Below the pieces are notes generated by a model that was not told where the DNA came from, made no database searches, and was given only the letters and a program-made list of their open reading frames with translations. The position numbers and the translations under genes are program-made. From the NCBI GenBank assembly GCA_903825035.1, contig CAIJYV010000018.1, positions 1 to 36,421 of the forward strand: 36,421 nt of DNA. Direction: 5' to 3'. The first letter of the stretch is position 1, and each line of letters begins with the position of its first letter. Positions 7,297 through 17,321 of the stretch are shown here, piece by piece. The stretch comes from an uncultured Actinomycetes bacterium. GTDB lineage: Bacteria; Actinomycetota; Acidimicrobiia; Acidimicrobiales; RAAP-2.

Positions 7297-9291
<1,995 letters not shown>

Positions 9292-9304
9292 GAGGTTATT
9301 TACT

Positions 9305-11950
9305 ATGGCCACTCCAAAAAAACCAGCTAAAGCCACTCCAAAGAAGACAACCAAAGCTCCCGCTAAAAAAGCGGTAGCGAAAAAAGCGGCACCGGCCAAA
9401 AAGGCCGCGCCTGTGAAGAAGGTTGCTCCCACTAAGGCCGCAACCGTCCCCGCTAAAAAAGAGCTCGCCAAAGTTGCCGCCGGGGGAGCCAAGCCTCCAA
9501 TTAATCCTCCACTGACCGACGAGGTCGAGGGCTACATTGAGCCAATCGAAATCAACTTGGAGATGGAGCGATCCTTCCTCGAGTACTCGATGTCAGTTAT
9601 CGTGTCTCGCGCCTTACCTGACGTCCGCGATGGTCTAAAGCCCGTTCACCGTCGAATCCTGTACTCGATGTTCGACCAAGGACTTCGTCCTGACCGGCCT
9701 CACACCAAGTGCGCCAAGGTTGTTGGTGAAGTTATGGGTACGTATCACCCACACGGTGACAGTGCTATTTATGACGCCATGGTCCGAATGGTGGTCGATT
9801 TCTCGATGCGTCACCCCTTGATCAGCGGTCACGGTAACTTTGGTGGAACGGGCCCCGACGAAGGTGCTGCGGCTATGCGTTACACCGAATGTCGTCTCGC
9901 TCCGCTTGCACTCGAGATGCTCGATTCAATTGATGAAGAGACCGTTGATTTCCAACCTAACTACGACAACTCAACTCAAGAGCCAATCGTTCTGCCCTCA
10001 CGTTTCCCAAACCTTCTCGTCAATGGCTCGCAAGGTATTGCAGTTGGAATGGCCACGAAGATCCCACCCCACAACTTGGGTGAAGTGAGCGATGCCGTTC
10101 TCCACCTGTTGGCGAACCCGAAGGCTACCGACGACGAATTGATGAAGTTCGTCAAAGGACCCGACTTCCCAACTGGTGCCCAAATCCTTGGTCGCCAAGG
10201 AATTCTGGATGCGTACAAGACAGGCAAGGGCTCCATCAAGCTCCGCGCCGTGGCCGAGATTGAAGAAGGTACCCGCGATACACGAATTGTGGTGACACAG
10301 TTCCCGTACGAGGTCTCGGTTGAATCAATCGAGCAAAAGATCTCCGACTTGGTTAACGCCAAGGAAATTGAAGGAATCGCTGCGGTTCAAAACGACTCAG
10401 CTGGGCGTCAACCACGTCTGGTTATTCGACTCAAGCGTGATGCCAACGCCAACGTAGTTCTTAACAAGCTCTACAAGAACACCTCACTCCAAACAACCTT
10501 CTCAGTCAACTTGTTGGCACTGGTTGATGGAGTGCCACGCACCTTGACGCTTTCCCAGGCACTCGGCCACTACATCACCCACCAGGTTGAAGTCATTACT
10601 CGCCGCAGCCAGTTCCGTTTGCGCAAGGCCGAAGCTCGTGCACACATTGTCGAAGGTTTGCTCAGGGCAATCGACATGTTGGACGCAATTATTAAGACCA
10701 TCCGTGCTGCTGACGACCGCTCAGCCGCTCGCGATGCATTAATGAAGGCACCGTTTAAATTCACCGAGGAGCAGGCCAACCACATCCTCGACATGACCCT
10801 GGGTCGATTGACGAAGCTCGGTCGTATTGAACTCGAAGAAGAGATGAAGAAGCTCCGTGAGACTATTGCTGAACTCACCGCAATTCTGAAGTCCGACGCC
10901 AGGCTCCGCGCAGTCATTTCAGATGAACTAACCGTCATCCGAAATAAGTTTGCAAACGAGCGTCTGACTCAAATCATCAATGACCCGGGTGAATTGGGTG
11001 TTGAAGATTTGATCCAAGATGAACAAATTGTGATTACCATCACGAAGTCCGGGTACGTAAAGGCAATGGCGGGCGACACCTTCCGTGTTCAAGCACGTGG
11101 TGGTCGCGGAGTCAAGGGTGCGAAGTTGAAAGACGACGACTTTGTCGATCAAATCATTCACACCACGAGCCACGCCTACTTATTGTTGTTCTCGAACCAA
11201 GGACGGGTTTTCCGTCTCCGCGGTCACGAGTTCCCAATGAAGGAGCGCACCGCCAAGGGAACCTCAATCGTCAACCTTTTGAGCTTGCACCCCGGTGAGT
11301 CAATTCAGGCGGTTGTGAGTACCGAAGACTTCCCGAAGGACAAGTTCTTAGTGTTCGCTACCAAGAATGGAACTATTAAGAAGACCGCTTTCTCTGAGTA
11401 CGACAAGAGTCGCCGCGAGGGCTGGATCGCTATCAACTTGCGTGACGGGGATGAAGTGGTCCGCGTGGTCGCAACTTCGGGCAAAGACGAGATCATGATT
11501 GTCACCTACCGAGGACAAGGCATTCGCTTCAGCGAGAAGGATGTTCGAAACATGGGTCGAGACTCGACCGGCGTTCGTGGCATCAACTTGAAGACCGGTG
11601 ACCACGCAATTTCTCTCGATGTAGTTCGAAAGGGCGCCGATCTCTTCGTTGTTACCGACGCTGGTTTTGGCAAGCGAGTGGAAGTCGATAAGTTCAGCGT
11701 TCAAGGCCGTGGAGGTCAAGGTGTGCGTGCGGTGAAAATTACCGCCAGCCGTGGGTTCGTGGTCGCTGCAATGATGGCTACACCTACTGACGAGGTTTTG
11801 ATGGCGTCGAGTGACGGAGTCATGATTCGGACCTCAGTGTCTGACATCTCGATCCAAGGTCGAGACGCTAGTGGTGTGCGAGTTATGAGTTTGGACAAAG
11901 ACTCTCAGGTTGCCACCGCCGCGGTGGTGCCGACCTTCACCGAGGACTAA
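9305..11950 (+). CDS. gyrA: DNA gyrase subunit A with Lys/Ala-rich N-terminal tail
   Basis: GyrA cuts and rejoins DNA in gyrase. The ATG at 9305 follows a clear GGAGG. Residues about 1-65 are an extension rich in Lys, Ala and Pro, with repeats of the type AKKAAPAKKAAP. The conserved core begins around residue 75. The catalytic tyrosine is Y193 in AAAMRYTE. The quinolone region reads HPHGDSAIYDAM, keeping Ser153 and Asp157, the residues associated with sensitivity. The GyrA-box of the C-terminal beta-pinwheel is QARGGRG. The 881-residue length exceeds the common 820-870, mainly because of the tail, which resembles histone H1 or topoisomerase-I-like DNA-binding tails. The 3' end overlaps the converging dsbA-like gene by 4 nt. 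Confidence 0.98.
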   Translation: MATPKKPAKATPKKTTKAPAKKAVAKKAAPAKKAAPVKKVAPTKAATVPAKKELAKVAAGGAKPPINPPLTDEVEGYIEPIEINLEMERSFLEYSMSVIVSRALPDVRDGLKPVHRRILYSMFDQGLRPDRPHTKCAKVVGEVMGTYHPHGDSAIYDAMVRMVVDFSMRHPLISGHGNFGGTGPDEGAAAMRYTECRLAPLALEMLDSIDEETVDFQPNYDNSTQEPIVLPSRFPNLLVNGSQGIAVGMATKIPPHNLGEVSDAVLHLLANPKATDDELMKFVKGPDFPTGAQILGRQGILDAYKTGKGSIKLRAVAEIEEGTRDTRIVVTQFPYEVSVESIEQKISDLVNAKEIEGIAAVQNDSAGRQPRLVIRLKRDANANVVLNKLYKNTSLQTTFSVNLLALVDGVPRTLTLSQALGHYITHQVEVITRRSQFRLRKAEARAHIVEGLLRAIDMLDAIIKTIRAADDRSAARDALMKAPFKFTEEQANHILDMTLGRLTKLGRIELEEEMKKLRETIAELTAILKSDARLRAVISDELTVIRNKFANERLTQIINDPGELGVEDLIQDEQIVITITKSGYVKAMAGDTFRVQARGGRGVKGAKLKDDDFVDQIIHTTSHAYLLLFSNQGRVFRLRGHEFPMKERTAKGTSIVNLLSLHPGESIQAVVSTEDFPKDKFLVFATKNGTIKKTAFSEYDKSRREGWIAINLRDGDEVVRVVATSGKDEIMIVTYRGQGIRFSEKDVRNMGRDSTGVRGINLKTGDHAISLDVVRKGADLFVVTDAGFGKRVEVDKFSVQGRGGQGVRAVKITASRGFVVAAMMATPTDEVLMASSDGVMIRTSVSDISIQGRDASGVRVMSLDKDSQVATAAVVPTFTED

Positions 11951-12594
11951 CTCTCGCGTTCAGCCCAGGTTTGTTCGAGTGCTCGGGCGTAACCATCAAT
12001 ACCTTGTGCCCCGACGACGAGGTACTTGCCGTCAAAGACCATGGCTGGTACGCCGGATATGCCATAGCTCTGTGCGGTGGCTTCATCAGACCTGACTTCG
12101 TCGACGAATTGGTCAGACTCCCACAAACCATCAACCCCGCTGACACCAACCTCTTCGGCGAGTTCGTTCAGAGTCGTTCGATCGCTGATGAGGCGGCCTT
12201 CAGAGAAATAGGCCTGAAAGAGTCGTTGCGCCATCACAGCATCGAGGGCTTGGGTAGCGGCCAGGGCAATCAGTCGGTGAGCGTCAAAGGTATTGGCAAC
12301 CTTAGCGATGGCAAAAGACCAATGCATCCCGAGCTCAGCGGCTTTAGCTTCTAGATCTCGGTGCATCGACTGAGCGCGCTCAATAGGCATTTGGTATTTG
12401 TCGGCCAACATTCGCTCCAGAGAGAGGTCCGGATTGTAGGTGGTAGTCGGATCAAGCTCGAAAGCGTGAGTGCGAATCTGAACTTGGTCGGCGTGGGGAA
12501 AGGATTCCAGTGCCTTTGAAAGTTGTGCGCTGCCGAGGTAACAAAAGGGGCAAACTACGTCACTCCAAATATCAATAACTAGTGGTGTCGTCAT
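11947..12594 (-). CDS. DsbA-family thiol oxidoreductase, FrnE-like
   Basis: This 215-residue protein has a thioredoxin fold with an inserted helical domain, as in FrnE and 2-hydroxychromene-2-carboxylate isomerase relatives. It starts MTTPLVIDIWSDVVCPFCYL, with an active-site CPFC (C15, C18), and has the cis-proline region GISGVPAMVFDGKY. No signal peptide is visible, so it should act in the cytoplasm, as FrnE proteins do. The substrate is unknown. It converges on gyrA with a 4-nt overlap of stop codons and has no partner gene. Confidence 0.9.
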   Translation of the reverse strand: MTTPLVIDIWSDVVCPFCYLGSAQLSKALESFPHADQVQIRTHAFELDPTTTYNPDLSLERMLADKYQMPIERAQSMHRDLEAKAAELGMHWSFAIAKVANTFDAHRLIALAATQALDAVMAQRLFQAYFSEGRLISDRTTLNELAEEVGVSGVDGLWESDQFVDEVRSDEATAQSYGISGVPAMVFDGKYLVVGAQGIDGYARALEQTWAERES

Positions 12595-12671
12595 GGAACT
12601 ATCGTGCCACGTTCTTGACCCACAGCGCCGAAACAGCAGTTTTCAAGTCGATCGGCCCAAATGACCTATCG

Positions 12672-12700
12672 TTGTTCGGTGACTACTTACTTTCTAGCGT
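12672..12700 (+). promoter_or_regulatory. Candidate promoter of the ABC-F gene
   Basis: TTGTTC (12672-12677), a 17-nt spacer and TAGCGT (12695-12700) resemble a sigma-A promoter. The start would fall near 12707, with an AGGTAGG ribosome-binding site just before the TTG start at 12722. Confidence 0.4.
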
Positions 12701-12721
12701 CCGCATCCAGGTAGGTTCACG

Positions 12722-14320
12722 TTGATTATTGTCCAAGAACTAGGTATCGAAATCGGCGCCCGCCGTCTTCTGACCCCCGTTTCCTTTACAGTCGGCAACG
12801 GCGACAAGGTGGGCTTGGTGGGCAGGAATGGCGCTGGAAAATCGACCCTCCTTTCAGTTTTGCTCGGCGCTCACCCCGAGCACTTGCGCATCAGCGGTTC
12901 AGTGAAGCATCAGGGAACCCTCGGGCACCTTCCCCAAGAGCCAGTACCTGGTGGATTGGGCGTGGAGCCAATTGGTCTCTCGCACGTCCTCAGTGCCCGT
13001 GGCCTAGACCTTATTGACGCCCAAATGCAGAAGGCTCGCCACGACATGGCCGAAGACCCCAACGAAGAAAATATTTCAAGATTCACCTCACTCGAAGAGC
13101 AATTTCGCGAAAAGGGTGGCTACGAGGCTGAATCAGAGGTCGCTCGACTCGCTGCCGGTTTGGGGTTGCAAGAAGAGTTTTTGCTAGAGGACCTGGATTC
13201 GCTATCTGGAGGTCAACGCCGTCGTATTGACCTTATGCGTGTTCTCTATCAAGATCCAGAAACAATGGTTTTGGACGAACCAACCAACCACCTCGACAAA
13301 GCGGCCAAGCGTTGGTTATTTGACGAACTCGACAAATACCGCGGAACCTTGTTGGTCATTAGCCACGACCTGCCCTTGCTCGATAAATCAATTGACCGGG
13401 TTTTGGCCTTGCGTGATGGTCAGTTGCGTGAATACAAGGGAAACTACTCCAAGTTTCTGCAACTCGAAGAAGAGCGCACGGTGCGAGAAGAAAAGGTCGC
13501 AGCCGGTCAAGACGCCAAGATCGAACAATTCACCAAGCTGGCCGACTCTATGCGAGGACAAACCGCGGCTCGAGCACGACTCGCCAAAGTTCTAGACCGC
13601 AAGGTTGAGAAGCTCGAAGATTCTAAAATTGAAGTGACTAAGCGTGAGAAGAAGGTCACCTTCCGATTGCCGGTGCCCGCCAGAAGTGGCGATGTGCCAA
13701 TGACCGTTGAACATATCTCGGTCACCTACGACAAGACGCCGATTTTGCGTGACACCAACTTCATTACCCGTCGAGGCGACCGAATCGTCATCGTCGGAAA
13801 AAACGGTGCCGGTAAGTCGTCACTCCTGCGCTGTCTCGCCGGCACACAAGCTGCCAATACCGGAGTGGTGAAATTTGGCGCCAACGTCAGTGTTGGGTAT
13901 TTTGCTCAGGAAAACGAGCAAATCGACTTCACTAAGACGGTGCTCGGAAACCTTGATAATTCGAAGGTGGAGACCGAAATGCAGCGGCGAGCAATGCTCG
14001 GGGCGTTCGGATTGAAGGGCGAAGCGGCGAATCAGATGCCTCGCACCCTTTCTGGTGGTGAGCGAGCGAAATTGGCCCTCGCCATGCTCGCTTCTTCAGA
14101 GGCCAACCTGTTGCTCTTGGACGAACCGACCAACAACCTCGACCCCGCAAGTGTCGAAGCCCTTGGCGAGATGATGCGCCAGTGGAAGGGAACAATTGTT
14201 GCGGTGAGTCACGAACGTGGATTCGTCGAAGCGCTGGAACCAACACATGCCGTACTGCTGCCAGAGGAATACTTTGACATCTGGGATGAGGGCTACATGG
14301 ACCTTATCGAACAACGCTAA
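12722..14320 (+). CDS. ABC-F family ATPase (ribosome-associated)
   Basis: ABC-F proteins have two ATPase domains and no membrane part; they act on the ribosome E site as translation factors or as antibiotic target-protection proteins. The 532-residue protein has Walker A GRNGAGKSTLL (34-44), signature LSGGQRRR and Walker B MVLDEPTNHLD in domain 1. Domain 2 has GKNGAGKSSLL (about 359-369), LSGGERAKLALAML and LLLLDEPTNNLD. Between them lies the charged linker (about 240-310, for example VREEKVAAGQDAKIEQFTKL) that reaches toward the peptidyl-transferase centre. The start is TTG with AGGTAGG upstream. Sequence alone does not tell whether it is housekeeping or a resistance factor; the setting suggests housekeeping. 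Confidence 0.93.
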   Translation: MIIVQELGIEIGARRLLTPVSFTVGNGDKVGLVGRNGAGKSTLLSVLLGAHPEHLRISGSVKHQGTLGHLPQEPVPGGLGVEPIGLSHVLSARGLDLIDAQMQKARHDMAEDPNEENISRFTSLEEQFREKGGYEAESEVARLAAGLGLQEEFLLEDLDSLSGGQRRRIDLMRVLYQDPETMVLDEPTNHLDKAAKRWLFDELDKYRGTLLVISHDLPLLDKSIDRVLALRDGQLREYKGNYSKFLQLEEERTVREEKVAAGQDAKIEQFTKLADSMRGQTAARARLAKVLDRKVEKLEDSKIEVTKREKKVTFRLPVPARSGDVPMTVEHISVTYDKTPILRDTNFITRRGDRIVIVGKNGAGKSSLLRCLAGTQAANTGVVKFGANVSVGYFAQENEQIDFTKTVLGNLDNSKVETEMQRRAMLGAFGLKGEAANQMPRTLSGGERAKLALAMLASSEANLLLLDEPTNNLDPASVEALGEMMRQWKGTIVAVSHERGFVEALEPTHAVLLPEEYFDIWDEGYMDLIEQR

Positions 14321-14386
14321 GGGCCAGAGGGCTCCGCACGTAATCGGATTTCACCTAGAGTGAAGTTCAGATTGCGAAAGGTTGTT

Positions 14387-15298
14387 ATGTCTGAACTGCT
14401 GCGAATTTCGAAAGAGCACCACGTATTTCACTTCGACGCGAACGCCGAGCCAATCGTGGTGGTCGACCCTGGCACCACCTTGGAGATTCAGACTTGGGAC
14501 TGTTACACCGGCCAGGTCACGAGCGAAGCCGATACCCACCGAACCATCAACAACGATTTAATTAATTCCGCCACGGGGCCAATCGGGATTCGCGGGGCCG
14601 AGCCCGGAGACTCACTCTCAGTTACCTTGATCAACATCCAGCCTGACGAAATTGGCTCAGCGATGTGCCAGCCCGAGTGGGGACAATTGGGTCACCACGT
14701 CAAGGACGCCACTCGGATGTTTCAAGTGAGAGATGGAATTGTTCGAATGAACGACCGAGTCTCATTTCCCGCCTCGCCAATGTTCGGGGTTATTGGTGTC
14801 TCGCCAGAGTCTGGTTCGATTTCTACGATGCCCGCCGGACGACACGGCGGAAATATGGATAACAACCTTCACGGCATCGGTGCCACCATTCACCTTCCCG
14901 TGTTCCAACCTGGCGCACAATTAGGTATTGGAGACATGCACGCCTCCATGGGAGATGGTGAGATCTGCGGCACCGGTGTGGAGATTGGTGGCATCGGGAC
15001 AATCCGAGTGGACCTAATTAAGGGGAAGCACGGCAACTGGCCGGTTACCGAAACAGCTGACTCGATCATCACGCACGGCACCGCCGAAGACATTAATGAA
15101 GCGATGGCCATTGCCTGCGAAGAGGCCTACCGACTGTTGGTCGACGAATGGGACTTCAGCCCGGAAGATGCATTTATCTTTTTGTCCGTCACGGGTGACT
15201 TAGGGGTGGCTCAAAACGTGCACCCGTGTCCGGGCACGGTAATAGGAAAGATGAAGTTCCCAAAAATAGACGCGGTTCCAAGACCCTTTCGGATCTAA
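14387..15298 (+). CDS. Acetamidase/formamidase family protein
   Basis: Members hydrolyse formamide or acetamide to ammonia and the acid, supplying nitrogen. I chose ATG 14387, with AAAGG upstream, giving 303 residues starting MSELLRISKEHHVFHFD. Family features include the early segment NAEPIVVVDPGTTLEIQTWD, the glycine-rich GRHGGNMDNNLHGIGATIHL, GDMHASMGDGEICGTGVEIG, and a late SVTGDLGVAQNV. The length is near the usual 300-400. It is a single gene with no amide transporter or urease nearby, so the natural substrate is uncertain. It converges on the heliorhodopsin gene, 17 nt away. Confidence 0.9.
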   Translation: MSELLRISKEHHVFHFDANAEPIVVVDPGTTLEIQTWDCYTGQVTSEADTHRTINNDLINSATGPIGIRGAEPGDSLSVTLINIQPDEIGSAMCQPEWGQLGHHVKDATRMFQVRDGIVRMNDRVSFPASPMFGVIGVSPESGSISTMPAGRHGGNMDNNLHGIGATIHLPVFQPGAQLGIGDMHASMGDGEICGTGVEIGGIGTIRVDLIKGKHGNWPVTETADSIITHGTAEDINEAMAIACEEAYRLLVDEWDFSPEDAFIFLSVTGDLGVAQNVHPCPGTVIGKMKFPKIDAVPRPFRI

Positions 15299-15308
15299 TC
15301 GCCCTTAC

Positions 15309-15344
15309 AAAAAAATTAGTGGGGGGCTGCTTGTGCGCCAAGCA
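15309..15344 (-). terminator. Possible terminator overlapping the heliorhodopsin 3' end
   Basis: On the minus strand TGCTTG (15344-15339) and CAAGCA (15333-15328) form a 6-bp stem inside the last heliorhodopsin codons. Seven T residues follow at 15315-15309, directly after the stop codon. The gap between stem and T-run is longer than in a classical intrinsic terminator. Confidence 0.35.
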
Positions 15345-16077
15345 CGGCTGCAAAAATTTGCCAAGCCAGAACTGATTTGGCAATGAAGCTCAACCAAATG
15401 TAGAGGCGTTCTCCCGCCAGGTAGTCCTTAAACCGGCCAACTTGCTTGTACTGAAGCCACTGCACCAGCGCGAAGCAGTTGAACAGAGCAAAGATTGAGA
15501 AGTAGATCCCATAGACAAATCCAGGGGCGTGTTGACTTGCACCTGGAGAAAACAAATAAAGACCCAAGGCAATCCACGGGAACGCCCCAGCCACGCAGCC
15601 AAGCCAGAAGGGTTGCATTGAGCCACCGGGCTTTCCGTAGCGCTCTTGCATCCAACCAAAACCAATCATTGAGGCATTTACGCCGACTAATCCCAGCAGA
15701 GCAGCGATGTCACCAACACCAGTGATCTGGGCGATCGCAAAAATCATGATTGATGAGGAGATGGAGTATTCCAACCAGCGGTAGGGATTGCGGTTCTTGG
15801 CGAGATTGTCTAGGTACGACTGTTGCCGAGGGAAAGCCACCGTGAAGTGGGCAAGCGAAGAGAGCAAGAAGAAGATTCCAATGAGCAGCGCGGTCGATAC
15901 CGACCCGTAGGAAACCATTTGGAATTTTCCAGATCCGGGCTGGCCGGCCATGTATCGAGCAAAAACTGGAAGAGCAAAATTGTTCGCCAGGGCAAAAATC
16001 GCAATGGCGGAACCCAGATGCAACACACCGGCGATGGTGTTTAACTTTCGGAGTTGCTTAATTTGTTCGGTAAGCAT
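15316..16077 (-). CDS. Heliorhodopsin
   Basis: Heliorhodopsins are retinal-binding seven-helix photoreceptors, distantly related to type 1 rhodopsins and inserted with the N-terminus inside. The 253-residue protein matches the family along its length. Helix 1 contains AGVLHLGSA (H20). Helix 3 contains RWLEYSISSSIM, with E103 as the expected Schiff-base counterion. Next comes GVNASMIGFGWMQERY, then PGFVYGIYFSIF, and helix 7 contains SFIAKSVLAWQIF, with K234 as the retinal-binding lysine. H77 corresponds to the second conserved histidine. All key residues are present, so it should bind retinal. No retinal or carotenoid synthesis gene is in the window. Known members do not pump ions strongly and their role is unsettled. 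Confidence 0.95.
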   Translation of the reverse strand: MLTEQIKQLRKLNTIAGVLHLGSAIAIFALANNFALPVFARYMAGQPGSGKFQMVSYGSVSTALLIGIFFLLSSLAHFTVAFPRQQSYLDNLAKNRNPYRWLEYSISSSIMIFAIAQITGVGDIAALLGLVGVNASMIGFGWMQERYGKPGGSMQPFWLGCVAGAFPWIALGLYLFSPGASQHAPGFVYGIYFSIFALFNCFALVQWLQYKQVGRFKDYLAGERLYIWLSFIAKSVLAWQIFAAVLGAQAAPH

Positions 16078-16099
16078 CGAGCCCTACTTTCATCTGCGA

Positions 16100-16115
16100 C
16101 ACTAAATCGCTAGTG
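16100..16115. repeat. Short inverted repeat upstream of the heliorhodopsin gene
   Basis: CACTA (16100-16104) and TAGTG (16111-16115) flank a 6-nt centre, 23 nt before the heliorhodopsin ATG. It could be an operator or lie in the leader. The 92-nt gap 16078-16169 holds nothing else clear except a TAGATT hexamer on the minus strand near 16124-16129. Confidence 0.35.
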
Positions 16116-16169
16116 AATTCAATCTAACCGAGACAAACCGTAAGCATTGGGCAATTCCTAGTTGGGTGT

Positions 16170-17264
16170 TTACCAACCAGCGAGTTGTTCGAAGAGGCTC
16201 ACCATCTGTTGTAGCGAGAATTGCATCGAGGCTCGGCCAACTTGGTATTCATATCGCTGCAGATTTGTGCTCTCACTGAGAAAGATGCCCGGCAGAGTCA
16301 TAATCTTCTGCTCGGAGGCAATTTTGCGCACACGAGCTTCCATTTCTTCTTTGGTGGCGGAAAACCGCAGGTGCATCATCGGGCTGCGAACCTCATCGGG
16401 CAACACCTCTATTCCTTCGATGGTGCGGAGTTTCTTTGAGAGCGCGACCGCCCGACGGTAGTAAGGCCCCATATCTTTGGGGCGAGTTTTCACAACCTGC
16501 AATGCCGATGCGGCATAGGGCCAGAGCATGTAGGCACGTCCACCATGGCGAGTGCGCCACAGAGAAACCTCGTCAATAATGTCGGACTTTCCCGCTACAC
16601 AACTTCCCGTTATGCCGCCAAGACCCTTGTAGAACGAAACGTACACGGTATCGAAGAGAGCGCAGATGTCCTTGATGGATTTCTTCGCGGTGGTGGCATA
16701 ATAGGGAGCCGCTTCCCAGAGTCGCGCACCATCAAGATGCAGTGCCACCCCCTTTTTCCTTGCCCACTTTGCTTGCGCCACGAGCTCATTCCAAGTCGGC
16801 AAATACCCGCCCATGTCACGCTGAGGGAGCTCCAAGAGTAGAGCCCCCACTGGCTCTTTGATTTCGTTTAGCGAGTCCAGCGTTATGGGTCCTTGAGGTC
16901 CACCCGAATTGGCTATCACTTCTTGCAAACCATGCAGACGAGCAAAAGCATGTTCCTCGTGAGTTCTAAGGTGCGTCATCTGGTGAAAGGCAACCCGTGG
17001 GTTTCGGGCGTGATCGCATAGGACGCGCAATGTTGCCTGCTGCGTCATTATTCCTGTCGGCATAAACAGCGCCTTTTCTTTACCTAGCAGCGAGGCGACG
17101 AATTCCTCGAGTTCGGTAACAACGCCACCAACACCGTATACATCCATTTTCGTATCGGTCGCGATTTGAGCCAAGAGTGAATCTGCGGTGCGAGGCCCAT
17201 CACCAGCCAGAAACCGAGTGCATTGTGTAACAAGAGTGCTTAACGGGGGGAGGGACTTAGCCAT
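16170..17264 (-). CDS. Threonine aldolase / beta-eliminating lyase family, PLP-dependent
   Basis: These fold-type I PLP enzymes cleave L-threonine or L-allo-threonine to glycine and acetaldehyde. The 364-residue protein shows DVYGVGGVVTELEEFVASLLG at the start of the large domain (seen as YGVGGVVTELEE). It also shows HLDGARLWEA, whose Asp178 contacts the pyridine nitrogen, and SFYKGLGGITG with the PLP lysine K213. It is slightly longer than the usual 335-350 residues owing to an N-terminal extension rich in basic and Ser/Thr residues. There is no ribosome-binding site. TAAACT ends 6 nt before the ATG, so the mRNA is probably leaderless. Substrate preference within the family cannot be read from sequence. 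Confidence 0.9.
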   Translation of the reverse strand: MAKSLPPLSTLVTQCTRFLAGDGPRTADSLLAQIATDTKMDVYGVGGVVTELEEFVASLLGKEKALFMPTGIMTQQATLRVLCDHARNPRVAFHQMTHLRTHEEHAFARLHGLQEVIANSGGPQGPITLDSLNEIKEPVGALLLELPQRDMGGYLPTWNELVAQAKWARKKGVALHLDGARLWEAAPYYATTAKKSIKDICALFDTVYVSFYKGLGGITGSCVAGKSDIIDEVSLWRTRHGGRAYMLWPYAASALQVVKTRPKDMGPYYRRAVALSKKLRTIEGIEVLPDEVRSPMMHLRFSATKEEMEARVRKIASEQKIMTLPGIFLSESTNLQRYEYQVGRASMQFSLQQMVSLFEQLAGW

Positions 17265-17270
17265 GGGGTG

Positions 17271-17276
17271 AGTTTA
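17271..17276 (-). promoter_or_regulatory. -10 element giving a leaderless threonine aldolase mRNA
   Basis: TAAACT on the minus strand is followed by six bases (CACCCC) and then the ATG, so the first transcribed base is expected to be the A of the start codon. Confidence 0.55.
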
Positions 17277-17287
17277 CGACGCCAACC

Positions 17288-17297
17288 TCGAATTCGA
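17288..17297. repeat. 10-bp palindrome shared by two divergent promoters
   Basis: TCGAATTCGA is a perfect palindrome in the 57-nt gap between the threonine aldolase gene and the exported repeat protein. It lies at about the -35 position of both predicted promoters, so a bound regulator could affect both. Confidence 0.4.
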
Positions 17298-17309
17298 ATG
17301 GTGGGCACC

Positions 17310-17315
17310 TAGTAT
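17310..17315 (+). promoter_or_regulatory. -10 element giving a leaderless mRNA for the exported repeat protein
   Basis: TAGTAT is followed by six bases (TTTGCT) and then the GTG start at 17322. There is no Shine-Dalgarno sequence. Confidence 0.55.
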
Positions 17316-17321
17316 TTTGCT

